From positions 7,874,001 through 7,938,000 of the forward strand of contig NZ_JACHMY010000001.1 in the NCBI RefSeq assembly GCF_014205135.1: a DNA stretch of 64,000 nt, given 5' to 3'. Below, piece after piece: positions 26,055 to 34,016 of this stretch (the first letter of the stretch is position 1; the number at the start of each line of letters is the position of its first letter). The stretch is from Kribbella italica. Its GTDB lineage: Bacteria > Actinomycetota > Actinomycetes > Propionibacteriales > Kribbellaceae. The position numbers and the translations under genes were made by a program. The notes under the pieces are model-generated. The model was not told the DNA's origin and did no database searches. It saw only the letters and a list, made by a program, of their open reading frames with translations.

Positions 26055-27602
26055 ATGAGCCAACCAGCCGCAGCCGCGCCCCCCGGCGGATCCTCCAGTG
26101 CAGGAGGCCCCGCCGGGTCGCCGCACGGGCAGAACCAGTCCGCCGGGGCCGGCCAGCAGGCAGCGCCCGGAGGGCCTGAGCAGTACCGGCACTGGCACGG
26201 CGGTCCGGCCAGCAGTGCGGCGTACGGGATGCCTGGCGCCGGCCGGCCGGGTCAGCCGGGGTACGGGCCGCCTGGTGCGGGCCGGCTGGGTCAGCCCGGC
26301 GGTCCGCCGTACGGGCAGCCCGGTCCCGCTCCGGAGCCGCCGCCGGTACGGCGCGCCTACCGGCGGTTCGAGGGGCGGGTCGTCAGCGGGGTCGCGGGCG
26401 GGATCGCCGATCACCTGGGCGTTCCGGACATCGCGGTGCGGCTCGTGTTCATCGGGGCGACGGTGTTCGGCGGGTTCGGCGTACTGATCTATGCGGCGCT
26501 GTGGTTCCTGATGCCGCTGGCGGCTCCGACCGTCCCGGCCGCGCCGGGGCTGGCGGCGCACACCCGGCAGAACCTGCGCTCCGACGTTCCTCCGCCGCCG
26601 GTCACCGAGGCGCGGACCCGGCGCCGCGAGAAGAACCGCGGCCAGCTGATCGCGATCGTGGTCGTCTCGGCCGGCGTCCTGCTGCTCCTGCAGGCCGCCG
26701 GACTCGGGATCGCGGGCAAGATGTTCTGGCCGCTGGTCTTCGCCGGGACCGGTCTCGCGCTGATCTGGCGGCAGGCCGACGAGACGCAGAAGGCCGCCTG
26801 GACGAACAAGGCGCCGACGCTCGGCAACCTGCTCGGCAAGGGCGGCGGGATGAAGTCGATCGTCCGCGTCGTCGTGGGCGTGATCCTGCTCGGTACGGCG
26901 ATCACGGTGTTCCTCGTCCAGAACGGCCGCCTCTCGCAGGTCGGCGACGTCCTGGTCGCGCTGCTGCTCGCGGTCGTCGGCCTCGGCGTCATCGCCGGCC
27001 CGTGGGTGCACCGGCTGAGCCGCGACCTGAACGCCGAGCGCGGCGAGCGGATCCGGTCGCAGGAACGCGCCGACATGGCCGCGCACCTGCACGACTCGGT
27101 GCTGCAGACGCTGGCGCTGATCCAGAAGCAGGCGGCGGACCCGAAGGCGGTGACGCGGCTGGCCCGCTCCCAGGAGCGTGAGCTGCGGGCGTGGCTGTAC
27201 GACGAGGACGACCAGACCGACAAGACCCTGGCCGGTGCCGCGAAACGTGCCGCGGCCGAGGTCGAGGACTCGCACGGCGTACCGGTCGAGGTGGTCACGG
27301 TCGGCGACTGCGACCTGACCGAGGGGCTGTCGGCGATGGTGCGCGCGGCGCGGGAGTCGATGGTCAACGCGGCCAAGCACTCCGGCGCGGACAAGATCGA
27401 CGTGTTCGTCGAGGTCGACGGCGACCGGGCGGAGATCTTCGTCCGGGACCGCGGCAAGGGGTTCGACACCGACGGCGTACCGGAGGACCGGCTCGGTCTG
27501 CGGCACAGTGTGATGGGGAGAATGGAACGGCACGGCGGCCGCGCGACGGTGCGGTCGAGCCCGGAAACAGGCACCGAAGTGCGACTGGAGATGGACAGAT
27601 GA
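26055..27602 (+). CDS. PspC-domain sensor histidine kinase (NarL/HisKA_3 type)
   Basis: A 515-residue sensor kinase. A Gly/Pro-rich cytoplasmic N tail of about 95 residues is followed by a PspC domain (RRFEGRVVSGVAGGIADHLGVPDIAVRLVFIG, ending ALWFLMP), then four more membrane segments. The phosphorylated His is in MAAHLHDSVLQTLALIQKQA, the HisKA_3 box, and the ATPase has ESMVNAAKHSGA (N box) and VRDRGKGFD (G1). It should phosphorylate the response regulator whose gene overlaps it by 4 bases. A GTG at 26040 is in frame. I prefer the ATG at 26055, with GTGGTG-rich sequence before it, but this is not certain. Confidence 0.9.
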   Translation: MSQPAAAAPPGGSSSAGGPAGSPHGQNQSAGAGQQAAPGGPEQYRHWHGGPASSAAYGMPGAGRPGQPGYGPPGAGRLGQPGGPPYGQPGPAPEPPPVRRAYRRFEGRVVSGVAGGIADHLGVPDIAVRLVFIGATVFGGFGVLIYAALWFLMPLAAPTVPAAPGLAAHTRQNLRSDVPPPPVTEARTRRREKNRGQLIAIVVVSAGVLLLLQAAGLGIAGKMFWPLVFAGTGLALIWRQADETQKAAWTNKAPTLGNLLGKGGGMKSIVRVVVGVILLGTAITVFLVQNGRLSQVGDVLVALLLAVVGLGVIAGPWVHRLSRDLNAERGERIRSQERADMAAHLHDSVLQTLALIQKQAADPKAVTRLARSQERELRAWLYDEDDQTDKTLAGAAKRAAAEVEDSHGVPVEVVTVGDCDLTEGLSAMVRAARESMVNAAKHSGADKIDVFVEVDGDRAEIFVRDRGKGFDTDGVPEDRLGLRHSVMGRMERHGGRATVRSSPETGTEVRLEMDR

Positions 27603-28240
27603 GTCAACGACGGGTGGTCGTCATCGACGACCACGACATGTTCCGGGCCGGAGTCCGCAGCGAGATCGGCACCGCGGTGGAGATCGTCGGCGAGGGCGCC
27701 GACGTGGACAGCGCGGTCAAGGCGATCGTGGCGAACGAGCCGGACGTCGTCCTGCTCGACGTCCACCTGCCCGGCGGCGGTGGCACCGAGGTGATGAAGC
27801 AGGTGCACCAGCGGCACCCGGAGATCAAGTTCCTGGCGCTGTCGGTCTCGGACGCGGCCGAGGACGTGATCGGGGTCATTCGCGCCGGCGCGCGCGGGTA
27901 CGTCACCAAGAACATCAGCGGCACCGAGCTGGTCGACGCGATCGGCCGGGTCGCCGACGGCGACGCGGTGTTCTCGCCGCGCCTGGCCGGGTTCGTGCTG
28001 GACGCGTTCTCCGGCGCGATCGACATCGCGTCGGTCGACGAGGACCTCGACCGGCTCTCGCAGCGCGAGCGCGAGGTGCTGCGGCTGATCGCCCGCGGGT
28101 ACGCGTACAAGGAGGTCGCCCGCGAGCTGTTCATCTCGGTGAAGACCGTCGAGACCCACGTCTCCTCGGTCCTGCGCAAGCTGCAGCTGTCCAACCGCCA
28201 CGAACTCACCCGCTGGGCCACCGACCGCCGCCTGGTCTGA
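27599..28240 (+). CDS. LuxR/NarL-type response regulator
   Basis: A 213-residue regulator paired with the PspC kinase. The receiver domain (about 1-120) has the acidic pocket VVVIDDHDMFRAG, the phosphorylation Asp in DVVLLDVHLPGG, and the conserved Lys in YVTKNISG. The LuxR DNA-binding domain is at the C terminus (LSQREREVLRLIARGYAYKEVARELFISVKTVETHVSSVLRKL). The ATG lies within the last codon of the kinase (ATGA), so expression is coupled. The likely targets are the divergent PspC gene and its own promoter. Confidence 0.95.
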   Translation: MSQRRVVVIDDHDMFRAGVRSEIGTAVEIVGEGADVDSAVKAIVANEPDVVLLDVHLPGGGGTEVMKQVHQRHPEIKFLALSVSDAAEDVIGVIRAGARGYVTKNISGTELVDAIGRVADGDAVFSPRLAGFVLDAFSGAIDIASVDEDLDRLSQREREVLRLIARGYAYKEVARELFISVKTVETHVSSVLRKLQLSNRHELTRWATDRRLV

Positions 28241-28420
28241 GCTGTCCGCCGAGTACGCCGTACGACGCCGGCCTGGCTGTGCGGCAGTGCGGCGTACGGA
28301 CTCTGCCGCAGGACGCCGTGCCGACCAATGGGACGGGGCTGGCGGGTTCCGGACAGGGCACACATGCGCCACCCCGGCGGAGGAGCGAGGGGCTTCGGGG
28401 CTGAGATACCGTCGTTGGTT

Positions 28421-29743
28421 ATGGAGCGGAATCTCACTGCCGAACAGCTGGCGCTCTTCGAGAAGGAGTTCGCGTCGAACCCGCAGTACCGGGTGATGCA
28501 GAACGCCGTCACGGAAACGCCGGTCGCCAAGATCGCCCTGGATCGCCAGGTCGTCACCTCGATCGACCACTCGGTGTCGAACCTGCTGGACGACTGGAAG
28601 GTGACCAACCAGAAGAAGAGCGGCCGCTGCTGGTTGTTCGCGGGCCTGAACCTGCTCCGGGCCGACACCGCCGAGAAGCTCGGCGTGAAGGACTTCGAGT
28701 TCTCCCAGAACTACCTGCTGTTCTGGGACAAGTTCGAGCGCGCCAACTTCTTCCTGGAAGCGGCGATCGAGACCACCGGCCGCGACGTCGACGACCGGAC
28801 CGTCGCGCACCTGCTGTCGGACCCGATCGGCGACGGCGGCCAGTGGAACATGTTCGTCGCGCTGGTCCGCAAGCACGGCCTGGTGCCGAAGACCGCGATG
28901 CCGGAGACCGAGAGCTCGTCGTCGACCGCCCAGCTCAACGACACCCTGCGCAGGCTGCTCCGCCAGGGCGCGCGCGACCTGCGCAAGCTCGACGACGTCG
29001 AGGCGCAGCGCGCGCACAAGCGGGAGCTGCTGACCACCATCCACCGCGTGCTGAGCATCCACCTCGGGACGCCGCCGCAGAAGTTCCTGTGGCAGTGGAA
29101 GGACAGCGACAAGACGTTCCACCGCGACGGCTGGACCACCCCGGCCGAGTTCGCGGCGTCGTACGTGACGCTCCCGGTCGACGACTACGTCTGCATCGTG
29201 CACGACCCGCGCGAGTCCAGCCCGACCGGCAAGACGTTCACCGTCGACTACCTCGGCAACGTGATCGACGCGCCGCCGGTGGTCTACCTGAACGTCGAGA
29301 TCGACCTGATGAAGCAGCTCGCCCAGGACGCGATCGTCGGCGGCGAGCCGGTCTGGTTCGGCTGCGACGTCGGCAAGCAGATGTCGGCCGACCTCGGGTT
29401 CTGGGACGCGGCGCTGTACGACTACGAGGCCGTGTACGACACGTCGTTCACGCTCGACAAGGCCGAGCGGCTGCTGCACCACGAGACGCTGATGACGCAC
29501 GCGATGCTGTTCACCGGCGTCGACGTGGTCGACGGCGCGCCGCGGCGCTGGCGGGTCGAGAACAGCTGGGGCGACGAGAAGGCCGACAGCGGCTTCTGGA
29601 CGATGAACGACTCGTGGTTCGGCGAGCACGTGTTCGAGATCGCCGTACGGCGCTCGGCGCTGCCCGCGGCGTTGCAGGCGGCCTTCGACGAGGCGCCGAT
29701 CGTGCTGCCCGCGTGGGACCCGATGGGCGCGCTCGCGGACTGA
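28421..29743 (+). CDS. pepC: C1 family aminopeptidase (PepC/bleomycin hydrolase)
   Basis: A 440-residue cytosolic cysteine aminopeptidase of the papain-like C1B group. The catalytic Cys is in KSGRCWLFAGLN (about residue 69), His in LMTHAMLFTGVD, and Asn in WRVENSWGDEKADSGFW. The conserved PGG-like loop and the family length agree. These enzymes form hexamers that trim peptides and can inactivate bleomycin-type compounds. The frame is open to 28328. The ATG at 28421 gives the family N terminus (MERNLTAEQLALFEKEF). It stands alone, followed by a bidirectional terminator. Confidence 0.92.
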   Translation: MERNLTAEQLALFEKEFASNPQYRVMQNAVTETPVAKIALDRQVVTSIDHSVSNLLDDWKVTNQKKSGRCWLFAGLNLLRADTAEKLGVKDFEFSQNYLLFWDKFERANFFLEAAIETTGRDVDDRTVAHLLSDPIGDGGQWNMFVALVRKHGLVPKTAMPETESSSSTAQLNDTLRRLLRQGARDLRKLDDVEAQRAHKRELLTTIHRVLSIHLGTPPQKFLWQWKDSDKTFHRDGWTTPAEFAASYVTLPVDDYVCIVHDPRESSPTGKTFTVDYLGNVIDAPPVVYLNVEIDLMKQLAQDAIVGGEPVWFGCDVGKQMSADLGFWDAALYDYEAVYDTSFTLDKAERLLHHETLMTHAMLFTGVDVVDGAPRRWRVENSWGDEKADSGFWTMNDSWFGEHVFEIAVRRSALPAALQAAFDEAPIVLPAWDPMGALAD

Positions 29744-29759
29744 GCTTCATGATGCTTTC

Positions 29760-29787
29760 GGCCCCGGACCCTTGGTGGTCCGGGGCC
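29760..29787. terminator. bidirectional hairpin terminator
   Basis: GGCCCCGGACC and GGTCCGGGGCC are exact complements around a 6-base loop, followed by TTT. It lies between the convergent pepC and alpha/beta hydrolase genes. Confidence 0.9.
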
Positions 29788-29795
29788 TTTCGCTG

Positions 29796-30548
29796 CTACT
29801 TGGTGAGCGCCTCGCGCACGAGAGCGACGCCTTCTTCCGGCCGCTCCATCGTCGGCAGGTGTCCCGCCCAGTCCAGCTCGGTGAGCTCGACGTCCGGCAG
29901 CTGACCGGCCAGGTGCTCGGCGCCCGCCCTGAAGAACTCGAGGTCGTGCGCCCCGACGAACAGCTTCACCGGCATCGTGATCTTGTCCGGCGTGACCTCG
30001 TACTCCTCGTTCTCCACGTCCCCCGCCGCCAGCTGCACCTCGAAGGCCCGCTTCTGCATCGCGAACACCAGCTCTTTCGCTGTGTCGTCAGCTTCCGGCC
30101 CGAGCCAGGTCTCCACGTTCAGCGCCGTCGCCGCGTCGACATCGCCCTTCTCCAGCAGCGCTTCCTCCTCGTCCCAGAACGCGCCGATGTCAGGAGTCGG
30201 CTCCACCCCGTCAACCGGCGGCGCCAGCAGCACCACCCGGCTGAACCGCTCCGGCGCCCGACTGACCGCCTGCAGTACGACGTTCCCGCCGTACGACGCC
30301 CCGACCACAGCCACCGGCTCGCCTTCTGCCTGGAGCGAGTCGAGCAGCTCCAGCAGATCCCCCGCGTCCGAGTACGCCGCCCCGGCGGCGAGCGGCGTCT
30401 CGCCGTACCCGCGCAGGTCGACCGTCACCACCCGATGATCCCGCCCCAGATCCTCGACCTGCGGCCCCCACATCCGCGAATCCGCCACCCCCGCATGCAC
30501 CAGCAACACCGTGGGCCCGTCGCCCACCACCTCGAAATGATTCGTCAT
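29796..30548 (-). CDS. alpha/beta hydrolase
   Basis: A 250-residue hydrolase of the alpha/beta fold. The nucleophile elbow is VVGASYGGNVVLQA (Ser at about residue 98), an Asp is expected near VGAHDLEFFRAGAE, and the catalytic His is in LDWAGHLPTMERPEE. The oxyanion-hole region VLLVHAGVADSRMW precedes them. It lacks the large cap of lipases. The substrate is unknown. It stands alone between two hairpins. Confidence 0.87.
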   Translation of the reverse strand: MTNHFEVVGDGPTVLLVHAGVADSRMWGPQVEDLGRDHRVVTVDLRGYGETPLAAGAAYSDAGDLLELLDSLQAEGEPVAVVGASYGGNVVLQAVSRAPERFSRVVLLAPPVDGVEPTPDIGAFWDEEEALLEKGDVDAATALNVETWLGPEADDTAKELVFAMQKRAFEVQLAAGDVENEEYEVTPDKITMPVKLFVGAHDLEFFRAGAEHLAGQLPDVELTELDWAGHLPTMERPEEGVALVREALTK

Positions 30549-30642
30549 GCGAGGAGCCTCACGCCTCCAGCGCTCTGCTGCAAACGCTTAACCCCGCGCT
30601 GCGACCTAGGGCCGGGCGGCGGCCCTCTGGGCGCCTTCCGCA

Positions 30643-31368
30643 CTAGAGGCGGATGACGGTGAAGAGTTCGGCGTAGTGGCCGTCGGGGAGGCCGGCGGTG
30701 GTGGCGTTGCGGGCGAGGTGGTCGCGGACTCGGGCGAACAGGTGGGTCGGGTCGCGGTGCTGGCTGTGGTGGGACTCCAGGGCGGCGAACTTCTGGTTCA
30801 TCACGTCGGTGATGTCGACGTGGTGGTTGGTCTCGGGGTGTTCCATCAGCCACAGTTCGTCGACGTCCCAGGCCGGCTCGTCGAGGTCGGGGAACGCGTA
30901 CGGGTTGCCGATCGCGGGGAAGAACGCGCGGACGGTCGCCTCGCCGGTCGCCAGGTGATCGGGGTGCGAGACCGGGAGCCTGGACCAGTTGCGCTCCGGT
31001 GAGGAGCTGACCAGGCGCTGCGGTCGGACCTTGCGGGTGATGCGGACGATGTCGCGGACCAAGGCGAGACTCGGCTCGACCTCGCCGTCGGCGTACCCGA
31101 GGAAGTGCAGCTGGTCGACCCCGACGTGCGCGGCCGCGGCGGTCTGCTCGGCCCGGCGTACGGCGGGCATCTCGGCGCGGTCGCGGTCCGGCTCGAAGCC
31201 ACCGGCCTGGCCGTCGGTGACCAGGCAGTAGTGCACCTCGATCCCGGCCTTCGTCCAGGTCGCGACGGCACCGGCCGCGGCGAAGTCGATGTCGTCCGGG
31301 TGCGCGGCGATCACCAGTACGCGCTCGAGCTCGTGGTCCGGACGGGGGTTTGCCGCGGGTACGTTCAC
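30643..31368 (-). CDS. PIG-L/LmbE family zinc deacetylase
   Basis: A 241-residue deacetylase of the PIG-L family. The zinc motif VIAAHPDDIDFAAAG (His, Asp-Asp) is near residue 21, and the second His region SRLPVSHPDHLATGEA lies near 140. The family includes MshB and Mca of mycothiol metabolism as well as antibiotic deacetylases. The overall pattern (NSP-like SSSPERNWSR) suggests N-acetylglucosaminyl-type substrates, but which one is unknown. It has its own start with no close upstream partner. Confidence 0.87.
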   Translation of the reverse strand: MNVPAANPRPDHELERVLVIAAHPDDIDFAAAGAVATWTKAGIEVHYCLVTDGQAGGFEPDRDRAEMPAVRRAEQTAAAAHVGVDQLHFLGYADGEVEPSLALVRDIVRITRKVRPQRLVSSSPERNWSRLPVSHPDHLATGEATVRAFFPAIGNPYAFPDLDEPAWDVDELWLMEHPETNHHVDITDVMNQKFAALESHHSQHRDPTHLFARVRDHLARNATTAGLPDGHYAELFTVIRL

Positions 31369-31417
31369 CCGACCACTTTAGGAGAACCTTCAAGCAACGG
31401 CCTGCTTGACGGCGGAG

Positions 31418-31455
31418 CCCAGTACGCCGGCCGCGCGGTCGGCCGGCGTACTGGG
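31418..31455. terminator. hairpin between clpP pair and deacetylase
   Basis: CCCAGTACGCCGGCC and its exact complement surround an 8-base loop. It follows the minus-strand clpP genes and precedes the deacetylase gene, so it can end the clpP transcript. Confidence 0.85.
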
Positions 31456-31471
31456 AGTTTCGGCAGGTCGC

Positions 31472-32083
31472 TCAGCTCGCGAAGGTCGCCAGCGCGCGCC
31501 GGTGCTGGATCACCGTGTCGACGATCCCGTAGTCGCGCGCCGCCTCGGCCCGGAGCACGTGGTCGCGGTCCGTGTCGTGCCGAAGCTGCTCGATCGACTG
31601 CCCAGTGTGCGTCGAAAGGATCGCCTCGACCTCCGCCCGCACGCGGACGACCTCGTCGGCCTGCAGGATCAGGTCGGGGATCGTGCCCTGACCGCGTGCG
31701 GCCGGCTGGTGCAGTACGACGCGCGCGTGCGGCACCACCGCGCGCTGACCCGGTTCGCCGGCCGCGAGCAGGACGGCGCCGGCGGCGATCGCCTGGCCGA
31801 TGCAGAACGTCGAGACCGGCGAACTGATGTACTGCATCGTGTCGTAGATCGCGAGCATCGCGGTCATGTCGCCGCCCTCGCAGTTGATGTAGAGGTTGAT
31901 CGGCTGCTCCGGCCGGTCCGCCTCCAGGTGCAGCAGCTGCGCGATCATCGCGTTGGCGACGCCGGCGTCGATGCCGGTGCCGAGATAGATGATGCGCTCG
32001 GACAGCAGGTGCGAGTAGACGTCCATGATCCGCTCGCCGCGCGCGCTCTGGGTGATCACGTTGGGAATCATGTAGCTGCTCAT
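31472..32083 (-). CDS. ClpP-like subunit lacking the catalytic serine
   Basis: A 203-residue ClpP homologue. The ClpP fold is clear (MDVYSHLLSERIIYLGTGID, INCEGGDMTAMLAIYDTMQ, VVLHQPA). His125 (in VVLHQP) and Asp174 (in DTDRDHV) of the triad are present. The serine position is not: canonical GQAASMGA reads GQAIAAGA here, with Ala100 (codon GCC) at the nucleophile position. The protein should assemble but not cut by itself. It overlaps the upstream clpP gene by 4 bases (ATGA), so the two are made together and probably form a mixed ring. Compare the inactive ClpR subunits of cyanobacteria and plastids. Confidence 0.9.
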   Translation of the reverse strand: MSSYMIPNVITQSARGERIMDVYSHLLSERIIYLGTGIDAGVANAMIAQLLHLEADRPEQPINLYINCEGGDMTAMLAIYDTMQYISSPVSTFCIGQAIAAGAVLLAAGEPGQRAVVPHARVVLHQPAARGQGTIPDLILQADEVVRVRAEVEAILSTHTGQSIEQLRHDTDRDHVLRAEAARDYGIVDTVIQHRRALATFAS

Positions 32084-32679
32084 CGGGCCGTCTCCGTCCG
32101 CAGGGGGATGACCTGGTCGAACGAGTCGACCAGCTGGTCGATGAAGCCGAACTCCACCGCTTCGCGCGCCGTGTACCAGTGGTCGTGCAGGGAGTCCTCG
32201 TACACGGTCTCCACCGGCTGCCCGGTGTCTTCCGCGATCAGCCCGAGCACGGTGTCGCGGATGTGCCGCAGGTCGTTGGCCTGGATCTCGATCTCCACCG
32301 CCGACCCGCCGATCCCCGCCGACCCCTGGTGCATCAGCACCCGCGCGTTCGGCAGCGCGTACCGCTTTCCCTTGGCGCCCGCCGACAGCAGGAACTGCCC
32401 CGCGCTGCAGGCGAGTCCGAGGGCCACCGTCGCCACGTCGCACGGCACCAGCCGCATCACGTCCCGGATCGCCAGCATCGACGGCACCGACCCACCCGGC
32501 GAGTGGATCCACAACGCGATGTCGGTCTCCGGGTCCTCCGCCGCCAACGTCAGCAACTGCGTCGCGATCAAGGTCCCGTTGTCGTCGTCGAGCGGCCCGT
32601 CCATCACGACGACCCGCCGCCGCAACAGTTGCATCCGGGCCTGCTCCCCGAACATGGGTGGTTTGTTGTCATCAGCCAT
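32080..32679 (-). CDS. ClpP protease subunit, catalytically intact
   Basis: A 199-residue ClpP-type subunit. The catalytic triad is complete: Ser92 in GLACSAGQFLLSAG, His117 in VLMHQGSAG and Asp166 in LHDHWYTAREA. The sequence diverges from the housekeeping ClpP1/ClpP2 in the serine motif (GLACSAG rather than GQAASMG), so this is probably an accessory pair like the Streptomyces clpP3-clpP4 type. The start is the ATG at 32679 with GGTGGA upstream; an in-frame ATG at 32730 has no such site. It is first of a two-gene unit whose second product lacks the serine. A Clp ATPase would supply substrates. Confidence 0.9.
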   Translation of the reverse strand: MADDNKPPMFGEQARMQLLRRRVVVMDGPLDDDNGTLIATQLLTLAAEDPETDIALWIHSPGGSVPSMLAIRDVMRLVPCDVATVALGLACSAGQFLLSAGAKGKRYALPNARVLMHQGSAGIGGSAVEIEIQANDLRHIRDTVLGLIAEDTGQPVETVYEDSLHDHWYTAREAVEFGFIDQLVDSFDQVIPLRTETAR

Positions 32680-32888
32680 GCGTCCACCATGACCGGGCCG
32701 GTACGCCGTACCCCAGCTTTTCTGCTGCAAGCAACTCTGCTCTCAGCCAACACGCCGGCCGGAGTACCCCTTCTGGGCACCCGGCCAGGGCCGCATCGCC
32801 TGACAGCGATCTGAAAGTGGTCGTCGCGATCATCGATGACGTCAGATCAGCCGCGGGCCGTGCGGCCCGCCGTCCTTGGGGGACAGTG
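32680..32888. promoter_or_regulatory. divergent promoter region with TCTGCT direct repeats
   Basis: The gap between the clpP pair and the I36-like gene carries two TCTGCT copies 15 bases apart (32721 and 32736) in an AT-richer patch, a candidate activator site for the clpP pair. A hairpin-like GC run (CCGCGGGCCGTGCGGCCCGCC) lies nearer the secreted genes. No known PopR or ClgR site was recognised with confidence. Confidence 0.4.
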
Positions 32889-33281
32889 ATGAGAACACCT
32901 TTCCGACTACTCGCCCAGTCGATGGCCGTCGTGACGGGCGTCTCGCTGCTGACCGGACCGGTGCCGGCCGGTGCGACGCAGACAGGCACCGAGGCGATCA
33001 CCCAGTGCGGTGACTCCTGGCGTGGCTACACCTGCTTCTGGGCGCGGGAGAATTACACCCCGGAGCGTCACGTGAAGCACATTCCGCGGGTGGCCTCCGG
33101 TTCCTGCCGGGTGGTCGAGGTCGATCCGGCGTACCTCGGCAGCCGCTCGTTCTTCAACCGGACCACCGGCACGCAACGGGTCTGGAGCAACGCGAACTGC
33201 ACCGGCCGGAACTACCTCGTCGGCGCCAACCAGGCGATCTGGGACGCGCCGTTCACCGTCAACAGCGTCGGAGGTCTGTGA
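32889..33281 (+). CDS. secreted peptidase-inhibitor I36-like protein
   Basis: A 130-residue exported protein. The signal peptide runs MRTPFRLLAQSMAVVTGVSL to a GATQ site near residue 30. The mature domain has the pattern of the I36 inhibitor/crystallin-like family: GYTCFWARENYTP, then SCRVVEV, then SFFNRTTGTQRVWSNANCTGRNY. It may inhibit a secreted metalloprotease or serve as a structural beta-gamma crystallin. The frame is open upstream, but the ATG at 32889 gives the signal peptide. Its TGA overlaps the ATG of the lectin gene (TGATG), so the two are translated together. Confidence 0.8.
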   Translation: MRTPFRLLAQSMAVVTGVSLLTGPVPAGATQTGTEAITQCGDSWRGYTCFWARENYTPERHVKHIPRVASGSCRVVEVDPAYLGSRSFFNRTTGTQRVWSNANCTGRNYLVGANQAIWDAPFTVNSVGGL

Positions 33282-33790
33282 TGACGACCGTTCACCGGCA
33301 GGCGAAACCGCTCGCCCGCGCCCTGCTGTCCACCACCGTTCTCGCCGCCGGCCTGCTGGCGGCGACCACCGCCGGTGCGCCGGCCCACGCCGTACCGGCT
33401 CCGGAGCCGGCGAGCGCCGTACCGGCCGCGGCGCAGACGTTCAAGAACCTGCAGACCGCTCGCTGTCTGACCAACCCGGCCGGGACCGGCGGGATGGTGA
33501 ACGCGTACGCCTGCACCGCCCGGACCGATCAGAAGTGGAACGTCAGCTCCATCGGCAGCTACCGGGTACTCCGCAACGTCGCGACCGGCCTGTGCCTGGA
33601 CTACAGCAACACGTACGACGTCCGGGCGATCGGCTGCAACAACGGCAACTGGCAGCAGTGGCTGCCGAGCCGGCAGTCCGACGGCACCATCCAGCTGATC
33701 AACAAGGCCACCGGCGGCTGCCTGGGCGACGGCAAACAAACCTTCGTCCAGGCCTGCAACTCGACCCGCCGCGACCTGCGCTGGTACTGA
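33281..33790 (+). CDS. secreted ricin-type beta-trefoil lectin
   Basis: A 169-residue exported protein. A signal peptide (basic start, LLSTTVLAAGLLAATTAG) cleaves after APAHA near residue 37. A single beta-trefoil domain follows with the repeated pattern CL-x-QxW in three copies: ARCLTNPAGTGG ending DQKWNV, TGLCLDYSNTY ending WQQWL, and GGCLGDGKQTF ending DLRWY. It probably binds a sugar polymer on cells or in the environment. It has no catalytic partner in its own chain. The start overlaps the stop of the I36-like gene. Confidence 0.87.
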   Translation: MTTVHRQAKPLARALLSTTVLAAGLLAATTAGAPAHAVPAPEPASAVPAAAQTFKNLQTARCLTNPAGTGGMVNAYACTARTDQKWNVSSIGSYRVLRNVATGLCLDYSNTYDVRAIGCNNGNWQQWLPSRQSDGTIQLINKATGGCLGDGKQTFVQACNSTRRDLRWY

Positions 33791-33829
33791 ACAACCGAGC
33801 AGCGTCCGGCTCCCCGCCGGGCCGGATCA

Positions 33830-33875
33830 GCCACACCACCTGACAGACTGCCGCGCAGTGGTCAGGTGGTGTGGC
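33830..33875. terminator. hairpin terminator of the I36-lectin pair
   Basis: GCCACACCACCTGAC and its exact complement (33861-33875) enclose a 16-base loop and are followed by ATTTTC. A strong 15-base stem between the lectin gene and pcrA. Confidence 0.9.
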
Positions 33876-34016
33876 ATTTTCGGAGTTCGCGGGGAAGGTG
33901 GGGGAGGCGGAGGCCTTCCTGGTGGTCGTTCAGCGGATCGACGACCTCGGGGATCCGAGGGGTAGGACGGACCGCCGTACGGAGACTGTCGGAGGGAGCG
34001 CCTACCCTGGTGGGCG

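Noticed and set aside
24351..29629. Very long open frames antisense to the PspC and pepC genes
   Set aside because: They are the usual high-GC shadow of real genes in other frames: no domain, abnormal Arg/Pro content, no start signals.
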